Source of the DNA: Methylibium sp.
GTDB taxonomy: Bacteria > Pseudomonadota > Gammaproteobacteria > Burkholderiales > Burkholderiaceae_C
DNA length: 64,000 nucleotides
Direction of reading: 5' to 3'
Assembly: GCA_013824165.1 (NCBI GenBank)
Contig: PNNH01000067.1
Span: 62,001 to 126,000, forward strand
Part shown: positions 55,115 through 63,194 of the stretch, one piece after another
Position numbering within the stretch: the first letter of the stretch is position 1
Layout of the letters: each line of letters opens with the position of its first letter
Notes under the pieces: model-generated
What the model saw: only the letters and a program-made list of their open reading frames with translations
Databases searched by the model: none
What the model was told of the DNA's origin: nothing
Position numbers and translations under genes: made by a program

Positions 55115-56524
55115 TCAGTCGCGCGCCTGCGCTGCCGCCGCCACTGCCGCCAGCGCGGCCGAAGCCATGCGCGAGTGCGCGCCGTCGGCCCGGCTGGTCA
55201 GCGCGATCGGCACGCGCGCGCCCATCACCACGCCACAGGTCGAGGCGCCGGCCATGTACTCCAGCAGCTTGGCCAGCATATTGCCGGATTCGAGATCGGG
55301 CACCATCAGCACGTCGGCGTCACCGGCCACCGGTGAGCTGATGCCCTTGATGCGCGCCGCCTCCAGCGAGATCGCGTTGTCGAAGGCCAGCGGCCCGTCA
55401 AGCAGGCCGCCGACGATCTGGCCGCGATCGGCCATCTTGCACAGCGCGGCGGCGTCCAGCGTGGAGGCGATTTTCTCGGTGACTGTCTCCAGCGCCGACA
55501 GCAGCGCCACCTTAGGCTGCGGCACGCCCAGCGCATGCGCCAGTTGCAGCGCGTTGCGGATGATGTCGGCTTTCTCTTCCAGCCCCGGCGCGATGTTGAT
55601 CGCGGCATCGGTCAGCAGCAGCGGCTTGGGATAGCTGGGGATGTCGAAGCGGAACACATGCGACAGACGCCGGCCGGTGCGCAGCGCGGGCTGGCTCAGC
55701 ACGGCGTGCATCAGCTCGTCGGTGTGCAGGCTGCCCTTCATCAGCATCTGCACCTGCCCCTCGGCGGCCAGCGCGGCGGCACGGTCGGCGGCGGAATGGC
55801 TGTGCGGCACGGCCTCGATGCGGGCCCTGCTCAGATCCAGTCCATGCTGCTCGGCCAGCGCGCGGATGCGGTGCTCGGGGCCGATCAGCCAGGGTGCGAT
55901 CAGGCCGCGCTCGGCCGCCATCAGCGCGCCTTGCAAAGACTCCAGATCGCAGGGGTGGACAACGGCGCAGGCCAGCGGCTCCGGCAGTTGCAGGCTTGCC
56001 ATCCAGGCGTCCAGCCTGGCCTTGGGGTCGAACAGATGCATGGCCGGCAGGCTGGGGCGCGGACGCTCGATCCTGTGGCGCGGGGCCAGAACGGTGGCCA
56101 CGCCGCTGATGACCTGCTCGCCCTTCTGGTTGATGGCTTCGCAGTCGAGCTTGACGCGGCCGGCGGCGTCGTCCTTCTCGGCCACGGTCAGCACCACGGT
56201 CAGCGTGTCGCCGATACGCACCGGGCGCGAGAAGCGCAGCGTCTGCTCCAGATAGATGGTGCCGGGGCCGGGGAACTCGGTGCCCAGCACCGAGGAGATC
56301 AGCGCGCCACCCCACATGCCATGCGCGATCACGCCGTGGAAGCGGGTGCCTTGCGCGTATTCGTCGTCCAGGTGCGCCGGGTTGACGTCGCCCGAGACCC
56401 AGGCGAAGGCCTGGATGTCCTGCTGAGTCAGCGTGCGCGTCAGGCGCGCGCTCTGGCCCAGGCTCAGCTCGTCATAGGTGTGGTTGCGCAGCCATTCTTG
56501 TGAAATCGGTTCCGGGGCGTTCAT
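55115..56524 (-). CDS. MaoC hydratase-phosphate acyltransferase fusion
   Basis: 469 aa. Residues 1-150 form a MaoC-type hot-dog hydratase with the catalytic Asp/His (AWVSGDVNPAHLDDEYAQGTRFHGVIAHGMWGGALIS). Residues 170-469 form a phosphate acetyl/butyryltransferase (MLMKGSLHTDELMHAVL..LLTDAAINIAPGLEEKADIIRNAL..VLMVPDLESGNMLAKLLEYMAGA). The fusion converts enoyl- or 3-hydroxyacyl-CoA and acyl phosphates. It is usually accompanied by acetate kinase and FabI near PHA genes; here FabI is present 10 bp upstream, but no ackA. Confidence 0.9.
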   Translation of the reverse strand: MNAPEPISQEWLRNHTYDELSLGQSARLTRTLTQQDIQAFAWVSGDVNPAHLDDEYAQGTRFHGVIAHGMWGGALISSVLGTEFPGPGTIYLEQTLRFSRPVRIGDTLTVVLTVAEKDDAAGRVKLDCEAINQKGEQVISGVATVLAPRHRIERPRPSLPAMHLFDPKARLDAWMASLQLPEPLACAVVHPCDLESLQGALMAAERGLIAPWLIGPEHRIRALAEQHGLDLSRARIEAVPHSHSAADRAAALAAEGQVQMLMKGSLHTDELMHAVLSQPALRTGRRLSHVFRFDIPSYPKPLLLTDAAINIAPGLEEKADIIRNALQLAHALGVPQPKVALLSALETVTEKIASTLDAAALCKMADRGQIVGGLLDGPLAFDNAISLEAARIKGISSPVAGDADVLMVPDLESGNMLAKLLEYMAGASTCGVVMGARVPIALTSRADGAHSRMASAALAAVAAAAQARD

Positions 56525-56534
56525 CGGGGTGTCC

Positions 56535-57347
56535 TCAGTGGCAGGCGTGGTGGCCGGCGTCGACGAACAGGGTCTGGCCCGTCATGCCGGAGGAAGCCGG
56601 GCTGGCCAGGAAGGTGGCCAGCGCGCCGATCTCCTGCAGCGTGACCAGGCGGCGCAGCGGCGAACGCTGCTGGGCGTCCAGCATCAGTTCGTCGAAGGAC
56701 TCCAGCCCCGATGCCGCGCGTGTCGGGATCGGTCCCGGCGACACGGCATGGACGCGGATGTTCGAGGGGCCGAGTTCGACAGCCAGATAGCGCACCATCG
56801 ATTCCAGCGCGGCCTTGATCGGCCCCATCATTCCGTAGTGCGGCACGGCCTGCTGGGCGCCGACGTAGCTCATCGTGATCAGGCTGCCGCCGCGCTCGCG
56901 CATCAGCGGCTCGGTGCAGCGCGCCAAGCGGGCGAAGGAGTGGCAGGAGATTTCCATCGCGCGCTGGAAGCCGGCGGCCGAGCTGTCGGCCACGCGGCCA
57001 TGCAGATCGGCCAGCGGGGCCCAGGCGATCGAATGGATGACGAAATCCAGACCGCCGAGATGTTCGGCTGCCTGCTGCACCAGTTGTTCCAGCGCGCCCT
57101 CCGCCTCGACATTGCAGGTCAGCAGCGGCGCCTGCAGCCCGTCGGCCAGCGGCAGCACGGCCGCATGCGCCTTGTCGTTGACGCAGGACAGCACCAGCTC
57201 GGCGCCCGCGGCCTTGGCGGCTGTCGCACAGCCATAGGCAATGCTGTGCGCGTCGGCCAGGCCCAGCACCAGGCCGCGCAGGCCGGCCAGAGGCAGGCTG
57301 GCGCCAGCGGAAGAGGTGGGCAGGGGGTGGGGCAGATCAGCTTTCAT
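56535..57347 (-). CDS. fabI: Enoyl-ACP reductase, FabI type
   Basis: 270 aa short-chain dehydrogenase. The cofactor motif GLRGLVLGLADAHSIAYGCATAAKAAGAEL is the FabI variant (G-x-A-x5-S-I-A). The catalytic pair Y-x6-K occurs in MSYVGAQQAVPHYGMMGPIKAALES. The reaction reduces enoyl-ACP with NAD(P)H. The N terminus is about 20 residues longer than usual. Transcribed with the MaoC-Pta fusion and divergent from the XRE-cupin regulator, so it may be an extra FabI for a special pathway rather than the house-keeping one. Confidence 0.85.
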   Translation of the reverse strand: MKADLPHPLPTSSAGASLPLAGLRGLVLGLADAHSIAYGCATAAKAAGAELVLSCVNDKAHAAVLPLADGLQAPLLTCNVEAEGALEQLVQQAAEHLGGLDFVIHSIAWAPLADLHGRVADSSAAGFQRAMEISCHSFARLARCTEPLMRERGGSLITMSYVGAQQAVPHYGMMGPIKAALESMVRYLAVELGPSNIRVHAVSPGPIPTRAASGLESFDELMLDAQQRSPLRRLVTLQEIGALATFLASPASSGMTGQTLFVDAGHHACH

Positions 57348-57415
57348 GTGCGAAGCATCGGCCGCCAGCGTGTCAAGGCCGTGACGTGCCCATTTCCAGA
57401 GTAATGGATGGAATA

Positions 57416-57429
57416 TCCAGTAAACTGGA
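57416..57429. promoter_or_regulatory. Operator-like palindrome before the XRE-cupin regulator
   Basis: TCCAGT-AA-ACTGGA is a perfect inverted repeat 3 bp before the regulator's ATG, and a related TCCAGAGTAATGGA lies 20 bp upstream. Both sit between the regulator and divergent fabI, where an autoregulatory site is expected. Confidence 0.45.
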
Positions 57430-57432
57430 CGC

Positions 57433-58029
57433 ATGGATATCAATCTTCTCATTGCCCGACGGATGCGTGAATTGCGCGAGGCCCAGGGCTTCTCGCTCGA
57501 TGCGCTGGCCGAACGCAGCGGTGTAAGCCGTTCCAATATCTCGTTGATCGAGCGCGGCCAGAGCAGCCCGACGGCCACGGTGCTGGACAAGCTGTCCACC
57601 GGGTTGGGCGTCACCGTGGCTTCCTTGTTCGAGGATGGCCGCGCGGGCGCAGCCGCCGCCGCACCATCGCCGCTCGCCCGCGTAGACGAGCAGCCGGTCT
57701 GGACCGATCCGGCCTCGGGCTATGTGCGCCGCAATGTCTCGCCGAGCAGTCCGCGCTCGCCGCTGCAACTGGTGGACGTGCTGTTTCCCGCCGGGCAGCG
57801 TGTGGCATTCGAGACCTCGGCGCGTGATGCCGATGTCTACCAGCAGGTCTGGATGATCGAGGGCCAGATGGAGCTTACCGTGGACGGCACGCCCTGGCTG
57901 CTCGAGCAGGGCGACTGTCTGTCGATGCGGCTGAACTGCCCCATCGTCTACCGCAATCCGAGCCGGCAGGCCGCGCGTTATCTGGTGGCCCTGGCCAGTC
58001 TGCCCTTCAGCCCTGAAAGGAGTTTCTGA
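57433..58029 (+). CDS. XRE-family regulator with C-terminal cupin
   Basis: 198 aa. N-terminal HTH_3 (LIARRMRELREAQGFSLDALAERSGVSRSNISLIERGQSSPTATVLDKLSTGLGV) is followed by a cupin sensor domain (VDVLFPAGQRVAFETSARDADVYQQVWMIEGQMELTVDGTPWLLEQGDCLSMRL). Regulators of this build often sense a small acid or amino compound. It overlaps the GNAT gene by one base (TGATG), so the two form an operon and may control fabI and the MaoC-Pta gene. Confidence 0.9.
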   Translation: MDINLLIARRMRELREAQGFSLDALAERSGVSRSNISLIERGQSSPTATVLDKLSTGLGVTVASLFEDGRAGAAAAAPSPLARVDEQPVWTDPASGYVRRNVSPSSPRSPLQLVDVLFPAGQRVAFETSARDADVYQQVWMIEGQMELTVDGTPWLLEQGDCLSMRLNCPIVYRNPSRQAARYLVALASLPFSPERSF

Positions 58030-58556
58030 TGCAAGAGTCTGTGACGATCGCCCGCCTGGATGCGGCCCAGACACAGGCTGCGCTGCCGCAACTCGCCGAG
58101 GTGCTGCTGGACTGCGTGCATGGCGGCGCCTCGGTCAGTTTCATGGCGCCCTTGTCTGACGAAAAGGCGCTGGCCTTCTGGCAGGGTGTGGCCGACGGCG
58201 TGGGGCGCGGCGAACGCGTGCTGCTGGTGGCGCAAGACGAGGGCGGCGCCATCCTCGGCACCGTGCAGCTGGTGGTCGCCCAACCCGACAACCAGCCGCA
58301 CCGCGCCGATGTGGCCAAGATGCTGGTGCACCGCCGGGCGCGGCGGCGCGGCATTGCGCAGCGCCTGATGGCGGCGGTTGAGATTGCGGCGCGCCAGGCC
58401 GGCAAGACCGTGCTGGTGCTGGACACCGTCACCGGCGGCGATGCCGAGCGCCTCTACGAGCGTGCCGGCTGGCAGCGCGTCGGCGTGGTGCCCAACTACG
58501 CGCTGATGCCCGATGGCTCGCCTTGTGGCACCACCTTCTTTCACAAGCAACTGTAG
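58029..58556 (+). CDS. GNAT family N-acetyltransferase
   Basis: 175 aa. Acetyl-CoA-binding motif A is KMLVHRRARRRGIAQRLMAAVEIAARQAGKTVLVLDTVTGGDAERLYERAGWQRVGVVPNYAL. AAAGGAG precedes its start. Substrate unknown; coupling to the cupin regulator suggests a small-molecule substrate sensed by that regulator. Confidence 0.88.
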   Translation: MQESVTIARLDAAQTQAALPQLAEVLLDCVHGGASVSFMAPLSDEKALAFWQGVADGVGRGERVLLVAQDEGGAILGTVQLVVAQPDNQPHRADVAKMLVHRRARRRGIAQRLMAAVEIAARQAGKTVLVLDTVTGGDAERLYERAGWQRVGVVPNYALMPDGSPCGTTFFHKQL

Positions 58557-58566
58557 AAGACGGAGT

Positions 58567-59925
58567 TCAGAGGCCCAGCTGCTTGATGATGAAGTTCAGC
58601 GTTTCGCGCTGCTCGAAGTAGTTGGTGTGGTGCACCTCGGCATTGCGGCCGAAGTCGTGGCGCGCGGCGATGGCCGTCGGCCCCTCGCTCATCGATTCGG
58701 TGTCCACCACCAGGTCGTTGGAACCAGGGAACACTTTGTCGGCCACCGCGTTGCTGAAGCGCTTGCCGCGGAACCATTGCCAGAAGCGCCAGCCCGGCTC
58801 GGTCGGCTCGAAGTCGCTGGTGATGGCGCAGTACTGCACCTGGGCAGCGGCCGGCAGGCGGTGCAGGCGGATCAGTTCGGGGTTGTTGGAGATGCGCGAT
58901 TGCGCGGCCAGCCCCGGGATCATGGCAATGGTGCCGTCCAGCACCGGCGTCTTTGCGACCACGCCGGCCACGCTGGTGGCCACCTTCATGATGGCAAGCG
59001 GCGCCACCAGCAAGGGCAGATAGGCGGTGGCCAGACCGCCGGCCGCCTTGACCGCGCTGCCGAAGTTGGACAGCAGGCCCAGCGTGGCCTTCAGCCGCGG
59101 CGGCGAGGCCAGGCTGGTACCGCCCAGCGGCGAGCCCACCAGCACTGCGCGCACGCTGGCTCCCGGCAGGCCGAAGGCTTCCAGCGCCCAGCGCGTCACT
59201 AGGCCGCCGCGGCTGTGGGCAATGATGTCCAGCGTGCCCTGGATGCCGATCAGTTCGCGCTGCAGGTCGAGTGCGTTCATCACCGGGCTGACCGCCAGCG
59301 TCGGGTGTTCGAAGGCCAGCACCTCGTCATAGGTGGCGAACACGCGGGTCCAGAATTGCGCACCATTGGGCGCCTTGCTGATCCCGTCCAGAAAGGCCTG
59401 CGATTTGCTGAAGGTGCCGTGCACCAGCAGCAGCCGGCGCTTGGCGCCCTGCGGCGGTGCATCCAGCGGCACGGCTATCAGGCCCGCGCCGGCATCGGCC
59501 GGCAGCAGCCGCCACAGCCGCGCGGCTTCGGTTAGACGCGGGTTCAGGCGCTCGTCGACGCGCTGCAGAAAGGCGCCGACCGAGTTGGCGCCAATGGTCT
59601 CGAACTCGAACACGTCGACCAGTTCGCCGTCCGGTAGTTCGAAGTCGTCGTTGTTGAACAAGCCGCGGCGTCCGCCGGACTTGGCGGGGGCGCCGTCCAG
59701 CGCGGCGTCCAGGTGCCACTCCAGCACGCCATCGGCGTTGAGAAACAGCGAGGCGCGATGCAACGGATCGGGCTCACCGCGGCGGGTGGCGCGGCGGCGC
59801 TGGCTGGCGGTGGGCAGGCCGGGCGCGGCGGCATCGCTGCCAAACATATCCAGCGCAGCGGCGTCGGCCGAGACTTCGGCCAGGGCCCGGCGCACGGAAT
59901 CCAGGGTGGGGGCGGCGGTCGTCAT
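58567..59925 (-). CDS. Alpha/beta serine hydrolase (lipase-like), partner of CHAT protein
   Basis: 452 aa, no signal peptide. The hydrolase domain has an oxyanion strand LLLVHGTFSKSQAF, nucleophile elbow DIIAHSRGGLVTRWALEAFG (G-x-S-x-G with Ala in first place) and a likely His in EVHHTNYFEQ at the C terminus. A central hydrophobic stretch (LATAYLPLLVAPLAIMKVATSVAGVVA) could touch membranes. It starts 1 nt after the CHAT gene stop, with GGGGAG upstream, so the two are one unit. Confidence 0.8.
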   Translation of the reverse strand: MTTAAPTLDSVRRALAEVSADAAALDMFGSDAAAPGLPTASQRRRATRRGEPDPLHRASLFLNADGVLEWHLDAALDGAPAKSGGRRGLFNNDDFELPDGELVDVFEFETIGANSVGAFLQRVDERLNPRLTEAARLWRLLPADAGAGLIAVPLDAPPQGAKRRLLLVHGTFSKSQAFLDGISKAPNGAQFWTRVFATYDEVLAFEHPTLAVSPVMNALDLQRELIGIQGTLDIIAHSRGGLVTRWALEAFGLPGASVRAVLVGSPLGGTSLASPPRLKATLGLLSNFGSAVKAAGGLATAYLPLLVAPLAIMKVATSVAGVVAKTPVLDGTIAMIPGLAAQSRISNNPELIRLHRLPAAAQVQYCAITSDFEPTEPGWRFWQWFRGKRFSNAVADKVFPGSNDLVVDTESMSEGPTAIAARHDFGRNAEVHHTNYFEQRETLNFIIKQLGL

Positions 59926-59926
59926 C

Positions 59927-62245
59927 TCAGTTCTCCCCACGCAGCATGGGCAGGGGCGTCACCGCCGCGTCTTCGTCGATGCGCGCGGCCCGGATGTCCA
60001 GCATCGAATCGAAACGGCTGCGCCGCGCCAGATTGCTGCGGCCCTGCTCGGCAGCTTGCGCGAAGCTGTTGCGCCAGCACAGGCAGGTGGCTTCCAGCGG
60101 CACCAGGCGGCCGGCAGCGATCTCGCCCATGATTTCGCGGAAGTGGTCCTTGACGAAATACCAGCTGTCGGGCTGCAGCGGCGCCGCGGGTGCGCCGGCC
60201 TGGTCAGGCGCGACGACACGGCCGACGCTGTCGGAATGTGCCAGTGCGAAATCGTTGAAGTGCTCGGCGGCGCGCCAGTAGCAGGGGAAGGCATGGTCCT
60301 GCAGCAGCACGATGGTCGGATAGATGTCGACGTACTCGAGGCAGGAAGCCAGCAGCAGCGCCAGGTCGATGCAGGTGCCACGGCGGCCGTCTACCACCTC
60401 GGAGGGCGAGCGCAGGCGCTGCGAGGCGTCGGTAAAGGTGGGCGGCGGGTTGATGTAGGACAGCGGCAGCTCGTAGAGCAGCGCGCACCAGATCGCCTGC
60501 ACCTGGCGGTCCACGCCGCTGCAGTCGAAGCGCCGGCGTTTCTTGTCGTCCTCGATCAGCACGCTCTGGTAGCCGTCGAAGCCGGCGGTGGGGTCGTCGC
60601 GCAGCGCCTGCAGATAGCGCTGCGCGGCGTCGATCACGCGCGCCACCGCCGGGTCGCGCGGCAGCACGAAGGAGGGCAGCCACTTGCGGTTGGCGTCCGA
60701 GTCTTCCCATTCGTCGATCGGCAGCAGCGTCACTCGGCGCGTCTCGCGGAACAGCACGGTGTCCTGGAAGCTGACCTCGATCAGCAAGCTGGTGTGGATG
60801 CTCTCGCGCACCGCGCGGCTCAGCGTCGAGGCCAGCGAGACGCGGATGCGGTCGGCGATGTCGATGCTGGGCAGGGTGTCGGGAATCTCCACCTGTAGGC
60901 GGTAGGGATAGCTGTCGCGGCCCACATGCAGTTCCACATTGACCTCGATGCCGTGCACGGCGCCGATGTCGTCGCCGCGCTTGGCGATGCGGAAGGTGTT
61001 GAACAGCGGCCGGTTGTTGTGAAGCATCGAATAGTTCAGCTGCTTGACCTCGTCCACCGTCACGCGCAGATCGTTGCGGGCGGTCTCCGGCGTGACGCGG
61101 CTGGCGCTGCCCTCGCGCCAGCGCTGCGCGATGGTGGCCACCGCATCCGGCACGGCAGCTGTCCGGCCCGCGGCAGAAGCGATCGACTCGGCATTCCACA
61201 GCACCAGGCCGGTGCCGGTGATGCGCCGGCCCTGTTCGCGCAGCTGCTGCCAGGCATAGCGGAAGGCCGAGGTGACGTCATGCTGGGCCAGGTTCCAGGC
61301 GCGGTAGAGGGTGGAAAAAAACAGCTCGGCCAGCGCATCGTCGAAGCTGTCCTGGAAGCCGATAGCCGCGCCCGCCCCCTCGGCCACGCACAGCGCCGCC
61401 ATGCGCGCCGCCGAGTTGTAGAGGTTGAAGCACACCAGCTCCGGCCGTGTGCCGTCGGCGCACAGCGCCCGCGCCAGCTCGACCGCGCCGACCTCGACGG
61501 CCGCGCCGCGGCCGTCGCGCCGGTCATTGCGCATGTAGTAGCCGTCTACCGCGGTGGCCGCGCTGTCGTCGCCGCTCTGGTGGCGCATCGCGCGGGCCTG
61601 GTGGTTGTCGACACCGGCCAGGTGGATGATGCGCGGCCGCAGGCGGGCGACGGTCTCGGCCAGCTCGCTGAGCAGCGGGTTGGGCAGCGAGACGAACTCC
61701 AGCCCCGCGCTCTCGGCCGCGCTGCGTGCCAGTCGGCGCTCGTCCGCGAAGTCATAGCGTTCGGCCACGGTACCAGGTGGCGCACTCTCGACGTAAAGAA
61801 ACCGGTCCTGGCAGCGGTCCTTGGGCTGCTTGCCGCGATCCAGATGGCGCACCACCGTCAGCTCGCTCTGCAGCGCCATGCGGCGCGAGCGCGTGGCGGT
61901 GGCCAGCACATATTCCCAGGGGAAGATGCGGAACTCCCAGCCCTCGTCCTCGCGCTGGAAGGGCACTGACACCTCGACCAGGCCGCTGTCGACGATGCGC
62001 GTCAATGCGGCGTCAGTCAGCCCCAGCTGCGTGACCAGTTCGCGCACCTCGTCGCGCTGGCGCTTGGCGGCTTCGCCACGACTGGCCCAGCGCGAGCGGT
62101 TCTGCAGCGCGTAGTTCCAGCGCCAGGCCAACGCCTTCAGCGCAGGCACCGCCCGCAGCTTGATCGGCATGGCGTCGCCCGGCAGACGCAGCTCCACGGC
62201 CGTTGCGGGCCGTGCGGCCTTGGGTTTCCTTGTCGATGTGGCCAT
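59927..62245 (-). CDS. CHAT-like protein with C-terminal transglutaminase-like domain
   Basis: 772 aa, cytoplasmic. Residues about 150-360 align with CHAT caspase-like proteases (PRIIHLAGVDNHQAR ... RPELVCFNLYNSAARMAALCVAEGAGAAIGFQDSFDDALAELFFSTLYRAW). The usual GHG His is not at its normal place, and the catalytic Cys position (LNxC) is Tyr, so protease activity is doubtful. Near residue 650 a transglutaminase-like core has Cys and His (DGRRGTCIDLALLLASCLEYVDIYPTIVLLQDHAFPCYW). GGGAG is 7 nt before ATG 62245. Joined to the hydrolase gene; conflict-system role is inferred. Confidence 0.78.
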   Translation of the reverse strand: MATSTRKPKAARPATAVELRLPGDAMPIKLRAVPALKALAWRWNYALQNRSRWASRGEAAKRQRDEVRELVTQLGLTDAALTRIVDSGLVEVSVPFQREDEGWEFRIFPWEYVLATATRSRRMALQSELTVVRHLDRGKQPKDRCQDRFLYVESAPPGTVAERYDFADERRLARSAAESAGLEFVSLPNPLLSELAETVARLRPRIIHLAGVDNHQARAMRHQSGDDSAATAVDGYYMRNDRRDGRGAAVEVGAVELARALCADGTRPELVCFNLYNSAARMAALCVAEGAGAAIGFQDSFDDALAELFFSTLYRAWNLAQHDVTSAFRYAWQQLREQGRRITGTGLVLWNAESIASAAGRTAAVPDAVATIAQRWREGSASRVTPETARNDLRVTVDEVKQLNYSMLHNNRPLFNTFRIAKRGDDIGAVHGIEVNVELHVGRDSYPYRLQVEIPDTLPSIDIADRIRVSLASTLSRAVRESIHTSLLIEVSFQDTVLFRETRRVTLLPIDEWEDSDANRKWLPSFVLPRDPAVARVIDAAQRYLQALRDDPTAGFDGYQSVLIEDDKKRRRFDCSGVDRQVQAIWCALLYELPLSYINPPPTFTDASQRLRSPSEVVDGRRGTCIDLALLLASCLEYVDIYPTIVLLQDHAFPCYWRAAEHFNDFALAHSDSVGRVVAPDQAGAPAAPLQPDSWYFVKDHFREIMGEIAAGRLVPLEATCLCWRNSFAQAAEQGRSNLARRSRFDSMLDIRAARIDEDAAVTPLPMLRGEN

Positions 62246-62333
62246 GCCGAGCTCCCTGAGGCGATGGATTGTTGTGCTGCAGTGTGGCGCTGCATTTGGC
62301 CGATGGTCAATCCAAAGCAGAGTGGATCTCTGG

Positions 62334-62353
62334 TACTGTATATACAATCAGTA
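62334..62353. promoter_or_regulatory. LexA (SOS) box
   Basis: TACTGTATATACAATCAGTA matches the E. coli LexA consensus TACTG(TA)5CAGTA at 17 of 20 positions, with both CTG/CAG ends intact at the right spacing. It is 25 nt before the nuclease gene and 88 nt upstream of the divergent CHAT gene, so it could repress both directions. Confidence 0.75.
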
Positions 62354-62378
62354 CTTCGTCCAGTTTGTCTGAGAACCC

Positions 62379-63194
62379 ATGGCGGAGCCTTCCCTGTCCC
62401 GAGTCCATCGCAGCCGCCTGATGCAGGTTTGGCGCTCGGCCGGCTGGCCTTGCAAGGACGAGGTCGAGCTGGAGCTGTTGGCCGCCGGGCTGCTGCAGTT
62501 GCAGCTGGACGCCGGCGGGCGCGAGACGCTCAGGCTCAGTGATAACGGCATTGCCGCGCTGGCCCAGGCCCGCCAACGCCATGCCCGTGCGGCCAGCTCG
62601 CACGACCGGTTGGCGCAGCGCTTTGCCGAGCAGGTGCTGCTGGGTGCTGGCCGCATCGTCTGGCGCGAGCTGGCGCTGCGGGCGCAGCTGGAGGCGCCGG
62701 GCACTGAAGCACTGTCCCTGCCCGTGCTGCCGTTGCTGGACGATCAGCCGGCGCCGGCCGCGCCGATGCCGCATATCTGGCGCATGGCGCGGCCCGATCT
62801 GTTCTCGGTGCGCCACACCTCGGTGGAGGCCTATCTGCAGCCCATGGTGCACGAGGTCAAGTTCAGCCGCGCCGACCTGCTGTCCGACTTGCGCCATGCC
62901 GCCAAGCGCCAGGCCTATGAGTGGCTGTGCAGCGAGTGCTACTACCTGTTCCCGGCGGGGGTGGCCAAGCCCAACGAGATTCCCGAGCAGTTCGGCATCT
63001 GGCTGCTGCACGGCAGCGTGGACAGTGGCGAATTCGAGCTGGCCCGGCCGGCGCGCCACCAGCCCTGCAAGCTGCCCTTTGCGGTCTGGCTGGCGTTGGC
63101 CAAGGCCACGCCGCTGCGCAGCGAACCCGATGACGCGGCGGCGCCGGCCGCCGCGCAAGCGCAGCTGGGTGAGCCGCTGCAGGATGCCGCTTGA
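62379..63194 (+). CDS. MmcB-like PD-(D/E)XK DNA repair nuclease
   Basis: 271 aa. The nuclease core is ARPDLFSVRHTSVEAYLQPMVHEVKFSRADLLSDLRHAAKRQAYEWLCSECYYLFPAGV: Asp then E-x-K with an SRAD..SD helix, as in the SOS-induced MmcB family. The first 130 residues look like an extra helical (winged-helix-like) domain. LexA box directly upstream. Overlaps the helicase gene by 4 bp. Confidence 0.75.
   Translation: MAEPSLSRVHRSRLMQVWRSAGWPCKDEVELELLAAGLLQLQLDAGGRETLRLSDNGIAALAQARQRHARAASSHDRLAQRFAEQVLLGAGRIVWRELALRAQLEAPGTEALSLPVLPLLDDQPAPAAPMPHIWRMARPDLFSVRHTSVEAYLQPMVHEVKFSRADLLSDLRHAAKRQAYEWLCSECYYLFPAGVAKPNEIPEQFGIWLLHGSVDSGEFELARPARHQPCKLPFAVWLALAKATPLRSEPDDAAAPAAAQAQLGEPLQDAA

Noticed and set aside
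59333-60898. 521-codon plus-strand open frame
   Set aside because: Antisense to the hydrolase and CHAT-like genes; no domain or ribosome-binding site.
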